The notes under the pieces: model-generated
The model's database searches: none
Seen by the model: only the letters and a program-made list of their open reading frames with translations
Told to the model about the DNA's origin: nothing
Assembly (NCBI GenBank): GCA_028691965.1
Contig: JAQUYE010000027.1
Coordinates: 1-34,559 of the forward strand
Direction of reading: 5' to 3'
Source: Paludibacter sp.
GTDB taxonomy: Bacteria; Bacteroidota; Bacteroidia; Bacteroidales; Paludibacteraceae
DNA: 34,559 bases
Translations under genes and position numbers: made by a program
Shown: positions 1 through 9,466 of the stretch, one piece after another
Position numbering within the stretch: the first letter of the stretch is position 1
Layout of the letters: each line of letters begins with the position of its first letter

Positions 1-105
1 TCCGTTCTTGCCGGAAACGATGAAATCACCCTCCCAGTCGCCGAAACGGCGGCGTTTTCCGATTATTTTGGGCCGATTCTGGATAAAAACGCGGTCTTTT
101 AATTC
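1..105 (-). mobile_element. Fragment of IS30-family transposase (start of DDE catalytic domain)
   Basis: In the minus frame the translation changes near 87-105 from SusD-like to an IS30 signature: R-V-x-I-x-x-RP, then GDWEGDFIV. In IS30 transposases this stretch lies just before and at the first catalytic Asp. The N-terminal HTH part and the terminal inverted repeat that should lie between susD and this point are absent. The element runs off the window at base 1. The boundary is approximate. Confidence 0.65.
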
Positions 106-495
106 GGTTACCTTCTTTATACACTTTGCAGCCATATTGATTGAAGGCCATCTGCGTGCCCACATTTCACTGATTTGTGATGAAGACTGATTCAGCATAC
201 CGTCGTAATAATCCAGTCCGGATTGACCCGCATCCATCATCTGCACAATTCCCTGTTTTGACTCATCCAGTCCCAGTAAGGTGAAAGTAAGTCCTGCACG
301 CCCTGCTTTGGCATTGCGATACGACACATATAAGCCATCCACCGAAGGCTCTAATACACTCAGGTCGGTAAATACCTGCTCTTGTGTTAGTGACGACTTC
401 GGCAACTGCGTCAGAAATTCGTCACAAGAAACAAAAGCCTGCACCATGAAGGCCATGATGGCTAACTTAGTTATATACTTTATGTTTGATTTCAT
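1..495 (-). pseudogene. 5' part of a SusD/RagB-like lipoprotein gene, running in frame into an IS30-type transposase fragment; cut by window edge
   Basis: The frame is open for 165 codons from ATG at 495 to the window edge. Residues 1-23 are a lipoprotein signal peptide with the lipobox Cys at 24 (VSC-DEFL), typical of SusD-family glycan-binding proteins, which sit on the SusC barrel at the cell surface. Residues up to about 130 look like an ordinary SusD N-terminus. The last 30 or so residues (RVFIQNRP..., then RFGDWEGDFIV) match the start of the IS30-family DDE domain, where the Asp of WExD is catalytic. The protein is therefore a chimera, and the rest of SusD is not visible. It starts 31 bp after the susC stop, as expected for a susCD operon. 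It could be a real insertion/deletion or an assembly join in a repeated IS. The SusD identity is firm; the cause of the fusion is open. Confidence 0.75.
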
Positions 496-526
496 AATAT
501 TTTGATTCTTTTGATGTTACACTTAA

Positions 527-3500
527 TTAAAACGCTACGTTCACCCCAACCACCATCATTTTTGTCGGTGGATACCAGTCGCCTGTTTCAGGATCAAATC
601 CTTTATAAGGAGTCAGGCACAGGAGGTTAGTACCTGTCGCATACAGTCTGAGATTACTAAACTTCATCAAACGTGTAACACTTGATGGTAAAGTATACGA
701 AAGAGTTAGCGTTGACAGGCGCAGGTAAGAAGCGTCCTGTATTGAACGATCCATATTACTTGCTGAGAATGTATTGTATGATGGAGTAGTATCTGCCGGA
801 TCATTAATTATCGGACGTGGATATGCGGCATCAGTATTATCCGGAGTCCAGCGGTCGAGCAATTCAAGTGATGCTAAGCCCTTACCTGTACTTCCGGTCA
901 TTGACTCATAAATATAGCTTAGTTTTTTACCTCCGTATGAATAATTAAATACAGCATTCAGTGAAACACCTTTATAGGTAAGATCAGTGGCAAATCCACC
1001 ATAAAATTTCGGATCAGGCGAACCTACGATTACCCGGTCATCAAGATTATCCATCTTACCATCGGGACCCGATCCATCAGGCCCTGCAATATCCAACGGA
1101 TATAAATCTCCCGGATTTACACTTCGTCCGGCCCAATCTATCTTATTTAACTCTTCCATATCACCCTCCTGAGCAATACCACCAGTACGCCATATAAAAA
1201 TGGTATTACGTGGTTGCCCTACGAACAAGTTGCCTTCTTTCTGTAAATTACGATCACCATCATAATTATAAACCACAGTATTGTTACCGTACAAACGAGT
1301 TACCTTATTTCTATCGAAAGAGATATTTGCTGACACATTCCATTGAAAATCCTGTGTTGAAATCGCATTTACATCTACTGAGAATTCCATTCCTTTATTT
1401 TCAATCGCTCCTACATTGACTACACGCTTTTTATAGCCAGTTGATTCAAAATAGTCGATGGTCATTAACAGATTATCATTTAAAATCTGAAAGAAGTCGG
1501 CCGACAAACGAACCCTATTATTCCAGAAGGCCATATCAACACCAAGGTTGTATTGTTGTTGCGACTCCCAGGTTATGTTCTCAGTACCAATTCGATCAGT
1601 TGCCACATAGGTAGTCACACCCTTTTGGATATTTGGATTGAATAAATTCAAATACGCATAATTGTCAATTTCCTGATTCCCTACCGAGCCATATCCAACT
1701 CTGAGCTTTAACTGATCCATGAATTCCTGGCCGTCCATAAACTCTTCTTCCAAAATATTCCAGGCTCCCGAGAACGAAGGGAACACCCCCCAACGGTAAG
1801 CAGGTGCAAACTTCGAGGATCCATCAATACGGGTCGAAACAGTCAGCAGGTATTTATCATCATATGAATAATTAGCACGTCCAATAAATCCAACCAGTGT
1901 AGAACCTGTAAAATTGGAGTAAGTCTCCCGACTATCAATAAAATTAGAAGCTCCCAAATTATAATACTGGAACATGTTATCACTAAAACCTTTAGATCGT
2001 GCCTGTGTATAGTAACGATCAATTTTTGAAAAACTCGATCCTATCATCGCATTAATTCGATGCTTACCAAAGGTATTGTCGTAGCTGATGGAATTATCCC
2101 ACTGCCAGTTTGTACGATTATCCCTGTTATGTGTTGCTTCACCATTGTGAGCATACCGAATAGCCTGTTGGATATTATTCGGGACATAGCGAAAACGTGC
2201 TTCTTCCAGCAAATTCAGACCAAATGTACTACGTATATTTATCCCTTTTAAGGGATTAATATTAATGAAACTGGATGAAATAATACGGTTACGTATCCGG
2301 TCATTTTCGATGGTAAGTGTATTCAATGGATTGAAATAATTCTGATCGTAAAAACCACCCCAGTTGAGAGTTAATTCATTACTTATCGGAAGCATTGGAT
2401 TTGCTCCCCTGGCGTTGGCAAAAACCTGATCATCATCAAAAATCTCAGCTTCATCGCGTACAAACTGTGTATTCGTACCTACCTTAAGCCATTTTTTAAT
2501 ATTGTATTCAGCATTTATACGTCCGGTATATTTCTGATTACTTAAATTCTTTACCAATCCCTTACTATCAGCATATCCGAAGCTCATATAATAAGACCCG
2601 TCATCATTAGCTCCTGAAAAACTAAGGGCATGATTTTGTTCGGTAGCATCCTGCGTAACCTCACCCAACCAATCGTAATCCTTAAAATCCGGATTATTCA
2701 TTGCATCAAGTTCATATTGAGCAAACAAAAATCCCCCGGTTCCATCCGTTTGATACGGATTTAAAATTCGTGTATTATAAAAATTAGTTCTATCCTCATC
2801 AGTTGCATTCGGGTGTCGGGCATTAAATCCATTCATGGCAGCATCGATTCTCAACTCCGACAGCTGTTTTGAATTCATCTGTTCAGGCATTTTGGCATAA
2901 GTGCGGGTTCCAATCCATCCATCATAACTAACAGTACCCTGGCCTTTTTTGCCTTTCTTTGTAGTTACCAGTATTACACCATTTGCCCCACGCGATCCAT
3001 ACAATGCAGTTGCTGAAGCATCTTTTAAAACCTCAACCGATGCAACATCATTAAGATTCACAGCGTTAAAACCACCTCCAAAATTATCCATTACTAATCC
3101 ATCAACTACAAAGATCGGATCAGTCGCACCGTTAATCGTATTGATACCACGTATTTTAATCGACGATTCCTGATCCGGACGGGCAGCATTATTAATTAAT
3201 ACACCTGCTACGCGCCCCTGCAATGCCTGATTAATACTGGTTACGGGGCGTTCTTCCAACACCTTTCCGCTAACACTACCTACAGCACCTGTCAAATCGC
3301 TTTTTCTCATTACAGTACCTACCACAATCACCTCATCCAGATCGAGTGCGTCGCTCTGCATTGTTACATTAATTGTTTTTTGGTTGTTTACAGCAATCTC
3401 ACGCGTTTGATAGCCAATATAACTAAACTGCAAAATTGCCGTCGGAGAAACAGAAATACTGAATCGTCCATCTATATCAGTAATGGTACCTGAACTATTT

Positions 3501-3637
3501 CCTTTGACAACGATACTGACGCCTATCAGACTTTCTGAATTAGCAGCATCTGTCACTTTTCCGCTTACTGTAATATTCTGTGCAAACACAGAGCAGGCAG
3601 CAAAAAAGAACATTAGTAATAAATGTGTTTTCCTCAT
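527..3637 (-). CDS. SusC/RagA-family TonB-dependent outer-membrane transporter
   Basis: This 1036-aa outer-membrane barrel imports oligosaccharides using TonB energy, together with a SusD lipoprotein. Visible parts are a signal peptide at 1-19 (ends VFA, mature protein starts QN), a carboxypeptidase-regulatory-like domain at about 22-97, a TonB-box-like DEVIVVGT at 101-108, and a plug domain at about 110-230 (IRGINTING, FVVDG, LKDASATALYGSRGANGVI). The rest is a long barrel ending in Phe (GVNVAF), as usual for proteins inserted by BamA. Length is normal for the family. The gene precedes the susD-like gene by 31 bp and has its own promoter and operator (3685-3749). Exact substrate is not readable from sequence; the neighbouring alpha-galactosidase suggests a galactose-containing glycan. 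Confidence 0.95.
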   Translation of the reverse strand: MRKTHLLLMFFFAACSVFAQNITVSGKVTDAANSESLIGVSIVVKGNSSGTITDIDGRFSISVSPTAILQFSYIGYQTREIAVNNQKTINVTMQSDALDLDEVIVVGTVMRKSDLTGAVGSVSGKVLEERPVTSINQALQGRVAGVLINNAARPDQESSIKIRGINTINGATDPIFVVDGLVMDNFGGGFNAVNLNDVASVEVLKDASATALYGSRGANGVILVTTKKGKKGQGTVSYDGWIGTRTYAKMPEQMNSKQLSELRIDAAMNGFNARHPNATDEDRTNFYNTRILNPYQTDGTGGFLFAQYELDAMNNPDFKDYDWLGEVTQDATEQNHALSFSGANDDGSYYMSFGYADSKGLVKNLSNQKYTGRINAEYNIKKWLKVGTNTQFVRDEAEIFDDDQVFANARGANPMLPISNELTLNWGGFYDQNYFNPLNTLTIENDRIRNRIISSSFININPLKGINIRSTFGLNLLEEARFRYVPNNIQQAIRYAHNGEATHNRDNRTNWQWDNSISYDNTFGKHRINAMIGSSFSKIDRYYTQARSKGFSDNMFQYYNLGASNFIDSRETYSNFTGSTLVGFIGRANYSYDDKYLLTVSTRIDGSSKFAPAYRWGVFPSFSGAWNILEEEFMDGQEFMDQLKLRVGYGSVGNQEIDNYAYLNLFNPNIQKGVTTYVATDRIGTENITWESQQQYNLGVDMAFWNNRVRLSADFFQILNDNLLMTIDYFESTGYKKRVVNVGAIENKGMEFSVDVNAISTQDFQWNVSANISFDRNKVTRLYGNNTVVYNYDGDRNLQKEGNLFVGQPRNTIFIWRTGGIAQEGDMEELNKIDWAGRSVNPGDLYPLDIAGPDGSGPDGKMDNLDDRVIVGSPDPKFYGGFATDLTYKGVSLNAVFNYSYGGKKLSYIYESMTGSTGKGLASLELLDRWTPDNTDAAYPRPIINDPADTTPSYNTFSASNMDRSIQDASYLRLSTLTLSYTLPSSVTRLMKFSNLRLYATGTNLLCLTPYKGFDPETGDWYPPTKMMVVGVNVAF

Positions 3638-3684
3638 GATTTAAAAAGTTATAAGATTATTGTTTGTGCTTTCCGAAATATGCA

Positions 3685-3749
3685 ACAAAGTTAAGTAACC
3701 ATAACAGCCGGGAACTACTTTTTCTTGTCAAAAAATGCAACTCCTGTAG
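3685..3749 (-). promoter_or_regulatory. susC promoter with CTAC-N16-GACAAG operator
   Basis: Read on the minus strand, CTAC (3746-3749) is followed after 16 bp by GACAAG (3724-3729). The -7-like TAACTTTGT lies at 3685-3693, with 25 bp between it and the 11-bp GACAAG block (3719-3729). No good -33 TTTG is present at the normal 19-21 bp spacing, which fits an activator-dependent promoter. The same motif and spacing recur before the GH36 and GH-D genes. Binding by the HTCS is inferred. Confidence 0.65.
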
Positions 3750-3782
3750 CATCTTACTTCCAAAATGAATACTACATGCCAG

Positions 3783-5957
3783 TTAGTTAACTTCATTCAA
3801 CTGAATCACCAGACTCTCGTACTCATTATACATTGTAAAGTGTAATCCTACGGTCATCAGGTAATCCCCACTCAAAATTTTACCCTCATATTTTGTGAAT
3901 CTTGACCAGTCGTCCGGGTCTTTATTAATTTCCTTCAACCTATACTTCTTGTCGGGATCCAGTCCTTGCAGGACAATGGTTGGTGGTTTGGGATATACCT
4001 CTTTTCTGACCAGGAAATTAAATACAACAGCCTCACTTTTCGCATCGTTTACATACATATAAACAGTCCGGTTATGCTTATAAGGAGATAAAATCCGGTA
4101 CAAATCGCCCATGAGTACTGTATTTCTGATCTCTTTATACAATTGTATGGCCTGTTGTGAAAACTTGTATTCTTTTTCAGTCATTTGCGAAGGTTGGAGA
4201 TCCATCCCTAATTTTGCAGCCATTGCTATATCAAAACGGTATTTTAATGGTGTGGTACGACCCGAAATATGATTGGGTGACGCAGAAACATGACTTGCAA
4301 GACCTATTGTCGGGAAGAAATATTGTGATCCCCACTGGGTAAATATACGCTGGATCGGATCATTGTTATCACTTATCCAGTATTCATCAAAATACTGCAT
4401 CGAACCGTAATCGATACGACCACCGCCTCCGGAGCAAGCCATAAAAGTTACATCCGGATATTTCCGGCTAATTTTATTCATTATTTGCATCAGGTGTTTC
4501 GAATAATCAAAGAAAAGATGCGACTGTTTATCCGCAGGCAAGAATGACGAACCGGAATTAAATACGTACCTATTAGCATCCCATTTCACATAATCAATAC
4601 CTGGATTTTCACGAAGTATCTTGTCAACTACATTAAACACGAACTCCTGTACCTCAGGATTACTTAAATCCAGGTTCAACTGATTCCGCTGTTCTACTCT
4701 TTCGCGATAAGGCTGAGCAATCACCCAATCAGGATGTTTCTCATAGAGTTCACTCTTAGGGTTCACCATCTCAGGTTCCACCCATATGCCAAACTTAATA
4801 TTACGTTTATGACATTCATTTATGAGATATGGAATGCCATTTGGCAACTTCTTCTTATTGGTCTCCCAATCGCCTAATCCGGCATTGTCACTATTACGGG
4901 GATATTTATTCCCAAACCACCCATCGTCCAGCAGAAAAAGCTCAAAGCCCATTTTAGCTGCATCATCAATAATCTTCGTCAGCTTTGGCTCATCAAAATC
5001 AAAATAGGTTGCCTCCCAGTTATTCAACAATACAGCCCTCTCTTTATCCCCGTTTTTAATACCATACTTACGAGCCCAACGGTGAAAATTACGTGTCATC
5101 TTACCGGTTCCTTCATTACTATAGGAAAACAAGAGTGAAGGCGTCTTTAATGTCTCATTCTTCTCAAGCGTGTACTCAGAAGCATAAGGGTTTGCACCCG
5201 ACAACACCCGTAACTTATCCATATTATCAACTTCAAAAGCAAACTGGAAATTTCCGGGCCACGCAAGTGTACCACCAATTATTTCACCGTCATTTTCTGC
5301 TGCAGGTTGATTCAACGAGAGGATAAAAGAAGGATGTGTAAACTGAGTAGATCGTACGCCAAGTTTAGAATCAATTATTTTAATTCCTTCTGTAAGCTGT
5401 TGTTCTGATATATTCATTTCGTTCGACCAGTCGCCGTGAAAATGACTTACATAATATTCAGAAGCATTAAATGACAGGTCAGAGGAAGCAAAATTAGTAA
5501 GCCGGATACTCTTCTTCTGTCCATTCCTGATTTCGACCCATTGCTCCAGGATATCTTCCTTCTGATAGGCCTTATAGTAAATATCTACATATAAATCATA
5601 GTGTTCATCCTTCAGCTTTATGACCGTTTGAGTTACATTTTCACTAAGCGACTCTGTTGATGATGAAAGAAATCCCAGTTCTGTTGAAGTATTCCCGTCA
5701 GCATGAATAGCACGCAAAGCAGCTTCAAAGACATGTGTAGTACCAAAAGTACTATAGGCTGTGAATTGCTGCTGATCCACCATACTTAATTCGTCTACAT
5801 TACTAATCTTAGCTCCGTAATACGTTTGTTCCAGTCTGTTTTTATCGTTCACTTTCAACAACAGACAGGTATTGTCAGTGGTAATCGGTACATAACTTGC
5901 GGCTTGCACAACATTTGCAAGAATCAACAAAGTAATACTGGTTTTCCAAATTTTCAT
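3783..5957 (-). CDS. Secreted GH36 alpha-galactosidase
   Basis: This 724-aa enzyme should remove terminal alpha-galactose from oligosaccharides with retention of configuration. Residues 1-19 or so form a signal peptide, so it acts in the periplasm or outside. The N-terminal beta-supersandwich reaches about residue 300. A TIM barrel follows with LLDDGWFGN (342-350), FGIWVEPEMV (389-398), the nucleophile motif VKWDANR with Asp460, and WISDNND at 527-533 carrying the acid/base Asp. This is the standard GH36 layout and length. It lies between susC and the DUF5107 gene, with a 135-bp upstream region holding its own promoter/operator. It is separate from the second GH-D enzyme at 16999-18984, which is only distantly similar. 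Family assignment is firm; linkage preference is inferred from the family. Confidence 0.93.
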   Translation of the reverse strand: MKIWKTSITLLILANVVQAASYVPITTDNTCLLLKVNDKNRLEQTYYGAKISNVDELSMVDQQQFTAYSTFGTTHVFEAALRAIHADGNTSTELGFLSSSTESLSENVTQTVIKLKDEHYDLYVDIYYKAYQKEDILEQWVEIRNGQKKSIRLTNFASSDLSFNASEYYVSHFHGDWSNEMNISEQQLTEGIKIIDSKLGVRSTQFTHPSFILSLNQPAAENDGEIIGGTLAWPGNFQFAFEVDNMDKLRVLSGANPYASEYTLEKNETLKTPSLLFSYSNEGTGKMTRNFHRWARKYGIKNGDKERAVLLNNWEATYFDFDEPKLTKIIDDAAKMGFELFLLDDGWFGNKYPRNSDNAGLGDWETNKKKLPNGIPYLINECHKRNIKFGIWVEPEMVNPKSELYEKHPDWVIAQPYRERVEQRNQLNLDLSNPEVQEFVFNVVDKILRENPGIDYVKWDANRYVFNSGSSFLPADKQSHLFFDYSKHLMQIMNKISRKYPDVTFMACSGGGGRIDYGSMQYFDEYWISDNNDPIQRIFTQWGSQYFFPTIGLASHVSASPNHISGRTTPLKYRFDIAMAAKLGMDLQPSQMTEKEYKFSQQAIQLYKEIRNTVLMGDLYRILSPYKHNRTVYMYVNDAKSEAVVFNFLVRKEVYPKPPTIVLQGLDPDKKYRLKEINKDPDDWSRFTKYEGKILSGDYLMTVGLHFTMYNEYESLVIQLNEVN

Positions 5958-6024
5958 GATATTAATTTTTTATTAAAAAGTATGTTAGTACTGTCAGTAA
6001 AGGCGCAAGCCTCCTCTGCTGTTC

Positions 6025-6090
6025 GCAAATTTATTCAGTTGCAAACAGTAAAACAGCATACAAACTTGTCAATAGATAGTAGATTTGTAG
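6025..6090 (-). promoter_or_regulatory. GH36 gene promoter with CTAC-N16-GACAAG operator
   Basis: On the minus strand CTAC (6087-6090), 16 bp and GACAAGTTTGT (6060-6070) are followed after 26 bp by the -7 element TAAATTTGC (6025-6033), a full match to TAnnTTTGC. The operator begins just after the stop of the upstream DUF5107 gene (6093-6095), so the alpha-galactosidase has its own regulated promoter. Within the operator ACAAAT and ACAAGT form a direct repeat 19 bp apart, as expected for AraC-type DNA-binding domains. Confidence 0.7.
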
Positions 6091-6092
6091 TT

Positions 6093-9000
6093 TTAAGCCT
6101 TCATTTGAGCTAATTCCAGGTGCACTTGCCCTCCCTGGTGATTTATATCCAATTCTCTGAGCTTCAAAAAGTACTCACGGGCCTTTGTTTTATCCCCAAG
6201 TCCTAACAATCCAAGTCCGATCACATAATAACAATGGATTGTATTTCGCACCTGAAGGTCATCATCCCATATAGCCAGATCGGGAAGCGAAACCGCAAAA
6301 TAATCAATCCTGCAAGTGTCATTTAAGTGCTCTTCACCATGCGAAATGAGCTTTTTAAAACAGGCTTTTGCTTTTTCAGGATTACCGAGAGCCTGCCAGG
6401 CCAACCCCTGATAGAAGATTTTATCCGGCTGTTGGTCGTTATAGAAAAAGGCCTGCTGAGGTTCTGATGATCCCTGCGTTGCCATCATCAGGTAATGAAC
6501 TGCTTTATTCTCGTCACCCAGACCTCGATACGCTATTCCTTTATAATAATTAATGTCGTTTTCCTCCACAGTGGCCAGCTTTCCTTCTCCAAGGTTGTGC
6601 GGATAGCTGGTAGTCTGGTACAACAGAATCAAAGCATCCGTAAACTCCCGCGCACTAATAGCTTTTTTGGCCAACTCCAGTCGGCAAAGGGTGTATTGAC
6701 CCGTCACTTTACCTTCGCCTCCCTCCCAGGGATGGAAGGTATGATTACTGATCAGCTCCATTGCTTTTTCATACCTGCCGAGTTGGTTATACAAAGTGAC
6801 ACGTTCTATATACAAATCGTCACGTTCTTCAACCAGGTGGATATGGTGTTCCAATAATGCCAGCCGTTCAGCATGAGGCATACCAATCTTCTTATACAGC
6901 TGATCCAACTCCATAAAAATGCGTGAATCACTGGTATCAAGCAAAAATGCTTTTTCAAGTAACTGCCTGGCCCTGTCCTTATCATTCGTTTTATTATAAG
7001 AGGCCAGTGCCAGGTTACGCAACACGGTAGGAAAAGTAGCATCAATAGCTGCCGATCGTTCCCAGCAATCAATGGCCTCTTCATACTGACGCGCTGCATA
7101 CCAGAAATTCCCCAGGTAATACAGAGCTTTTGCATCCTTATCATTGTCATTTATTGCCGACTGAAGAATACTTACTTCCTCTATCCTGTTAGGAAAACAA
7201 CCATCAGGACGCTGAAGAGAGGCTGTACGGTAATATTGACCTGCCTTTTCACCATCTCCCCGTTGAGAAGCAAAATACCCCAATGCGTAATATACAACAG
7301 GATACACCGAATTAGCTAATTCTTCCGCACTGCGGGTTGCCAGGTATTCGTTTAAGATGAACTCCGCTTCATCAAACATCCCTGCAGCAGAAAAGTCGAG
7401 GGCATATTCAATAAAATCATGTGCCGTTGCCCGTGCATGTCCAATTGCCTCTTCCATTATACGATGATCCTTCTCCAGCAGGTAACGCTCCACCACACAT
7501 CCGAAATTAAACGGATCGATGTCCAGCGACTCACGAACCAAGCGCCGGGCTTCTTCCAGGCGACCGAGTTGTCGTAATACCGAAACCTTCAACTGACGTG
7601 CCTTGTGGTTATGCCAGTTACGAATCAGACTTTTACTCACATTCTCCAGAGCAAGTTCCATATTGCCACGTGCACAATCAATCTGTGCCACCGATAAATA
7701 GGCTGCATCCTGCCAGGCTGCATTCCAGGCAGCCTTGTAAAAGGCCTCGTAAGCCTCCTCCGGCCGATTCTGCATCTTCCTACTCCAACCCAGGTTATAG
7801 TACGGTTCTCCTTCGTATGGATTAGGATTCCGTTCGGTCAGGGTTTCAATTGCTCTGCGAAAATAAGGCTCAGCTACTTCAAACTTTCCACGGCGCATGT
7901 ACCACAAGCCTACTGCATTATTGCACCTTACATCCCCGGGTTCCCGCTTCAGGGCTTCTTCATAGTAATCCAGCGGACTGTATGTTGCATGACGGTATTG
8001 TTCCAGATGATGACCTGTAAGGTAAAGTTGTTCTATCGAATCAATCTCCGATGGCAATGCTGCTGCTTTAGCAGGATCCGGAACCGTCTTTTCCGTTTCT
8101 TTTTCTTTCTGATAGCTAAGCATCCGCTTTCCATCTGCCGCAAAGAGTTCAAAGACTATTTCGCCGGCACCGGCAGTAGCTGTAGACACCTTGCACTGGT
8201 ACGGACTTTCAGGCGAGCAATCAATGGTTTCCTTAAATAAGACTTCTCCTTCAGGTTTTCGTAACTGTACCACCAACCCGGAACAAGCTGATGTTGTATA
8301 CAGAATAATTTCAGTCTCCCCTTCTTTCGTTTCTACATGTACAATTGCATCACGACTCGCATTCTTTACATACCCCACTTCAGCGTAAGGCATAAAGTAC
8401 TGCACCCACGATTTCTCCTCGTAGGGTTGCAACCAACTGAAGTCGGGCTGATTATCGGTATACACACCAGTCATCAGTTCGATATACGGCCCATCCTCAT
8501 CGGTTAGGTTTCTATCCCATGCCAGTCCGAAATCACCACACCCCCAGGTCCATTGCTTTTTACCCGGCGACACATGATGATTGGCAACGTGCAGCAATCC
8601 GCCACGTACATCATCTTCGTAGCCACCCACAAAGTCGTAATTCGACCTGATAGCCATGTACGAAGTCGGAACCGGAATGTTTTTATAACGCGAAATATCA
8701 ACGCCAGCCGAATAATCCTGCTTATAATAAATGCCGGTTGCAATCGGAAAACGCGAAACATCTCTTTTCCCGTGATCAAACACCGCATGAACATCGGGCG
8801 GGAACACCGACTTATAACTATCGTTCACAACCACTGCAGGATTCGCCCACCACAGAAATGTCTGCGGGAAGGGAGTGCGGTTATAAATCTGCGCTTTCAC
8901 TTCCAGATATGCTTTCCCGGGATACAAGGTGAAACCCTGCATCCCCTTGGTCCTGAACATCCGTTCTACTTCATTGCACCAGATGGTCTTACTGCCATCT

Positions 9001-9461
9001 TCATGCTCTTCAATCCTGCTGTCAGTCGGCAAAAAGGTACTGGGGCGATGATGCTGTGGCCAGTTAAACTCTATACCTCCCGATATCCACGGACCGGTAA
9101 GTCCAACCAACGCAGGCTTAATCACCTGGTTATAATACACAAAATGCCGTTGCTTCACCTTATCATAAGCCATGTGTATACGACCACCCAGTTCGGGCAA
9201 CACCATTATTTTCAGGTATTCATTCTCAAGGAAGAATGCCTTGTATGCTTTATCTGTTTTAGTATCTGTAATCTTCTCTACCACCTGATAAGGATATACC
9301 GAACCCGAGCTGCCCTGATACACTCGTTTTTCAAGAAAGATAGGATTCTTCTCTTCTTTCCCTACCGGATAAGTAGGCAACATAATCACTTCCTCCCAGG
9401 CACGCACCACTCCCCGCTCTGTTACAGTGGGTCTGATTAAATATTCTGTTATTCGTTCCAT
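6093..9461 (-). CDS. Cytosolic DUF5107 domain protein with C-terminal TPR array
   Basis: This protein has about 1122 aa and no signal peptide or membrane segment. Residues about 40-400 match the DUF5107 type (LPELGGRIHMAYD, GPWISGGIEFNWPQHHRP, GVYTDNQPDFSWLQPYEEKSW), which I take to have a galactose-mutarotase-like beta-sandwich fold. From about 500 to the end there are many 34-residue TPR units (for example VRCNNAVGLWYMRRGKFEVA). The reaction is not established to my knowledge; a sugar-binding, mutarotase-like or glycosidase role is inference. I place the start at ATG 9461, 5 bp after the MFS stop codon; an in-frame GTG at 9464 is the alternative. The coupling suggests it handles the sugar that the porter brings in. 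The TPR half may hold partners or oligomerise. Confidence 0.8.
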   Translation of the reverse strand: MERITEYLIRPTVTERGVVRAWEEVIMLPTYPVGKEEKNPIFLEKRVYQGSSGSVYPYQVVEKITDTKTDKAYKAFFLENEYLKIMVLPELGGRIHMAYDKVKQRHFVYYNQVIKPALVGLTGPWISGGIEFNWPQHHRPSTFLPTDSRIEEHEDGSKTIWCNEVERMFRTKGMQGFTLYPGKAYLEVKAQIYNRTPFPQTFLWWANPAVVVNDSYKSVFPPDVHAVFDHGKRDVSRFPIATGIYYKQDYSAGVDISRYKNIPVPTSYMAIRSNYDFVGGYEDDVRGGLLHVANHHVSPGKKQWTWGCGDFGLAWDRNLTDEDGPYIELMTGVYTDNQPDFSWLQPYEEKSWVQYFMPYAEVGYVKNASRDAIVHVETKEGETEIILYTTSACSGLVVQLRKPEGEVLFKETIDCSPESPYQCKVSTATAGAGEIVFELFAADGKRMLSYQKEKETEKTVPDPAKAAALPSEIDSIEQLYLTGHHLEQYRHATYSPLDYYEEALKREPGDVRCNNAVGLWYMRRGKFEVAEPYFRRAIETLTERNPNPYEGEPYYNLGWSRKMQNRPEEAYEAFYKAAWNAAWQDAAYLSVAQIDCARGNMELALENVSKSLIRNWHNHKARQLKVSVLRQLGRLEEARRLVRESLDIDPFNFGCVVERYLLEKDHRIMEEAIGHARATAHDFIEYALDFSAAGMFDEAEFILNEYLATRSAEELANSVYPVVYYALGYFASQRGDGEKAGQYYRTASLQRPDGCFPNRIEEVSILQSAINDNDKDAKALYYLGNFWYAARQYEEAIDCWERSAAIDATFPTVLRNLALASYNKTNDKDRARQLLEKAFLLDTSDSRIFMELDQLYKKIGMPHAERLALLEHHIHLVEERDDLYIERVTLYNQLGRYEKAMELISNHTFHPWEGGEGKVTGQYTLCRLELAKKAISAREFTDALILLYQTTSYPHNLGEGKLATVEENDINYYKGIAYRGLGDENKAVHYLMMATQGSSEPQQAFFYNDQQPDKIFYQGLAWQALGNPEKAKACFKKLISHGEEHLNDTCRIDYFAVSLPDLAIWDDDLQVRNTIHCYYVIGLGLLGLGDKTKAREYFLKLRELDINHQGGQVHLELAQMKA

Positions 9462-9466
9462 CACAC

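Noticed and set aside
8553..9440. Long plus-strand open frame (295 codons) antisense to the DUF5107-TPR gene
   Set aside because: No start signal, no recognisable family, and an irregular His/Arg-rich composition. The minus frame is clearly the coding one.
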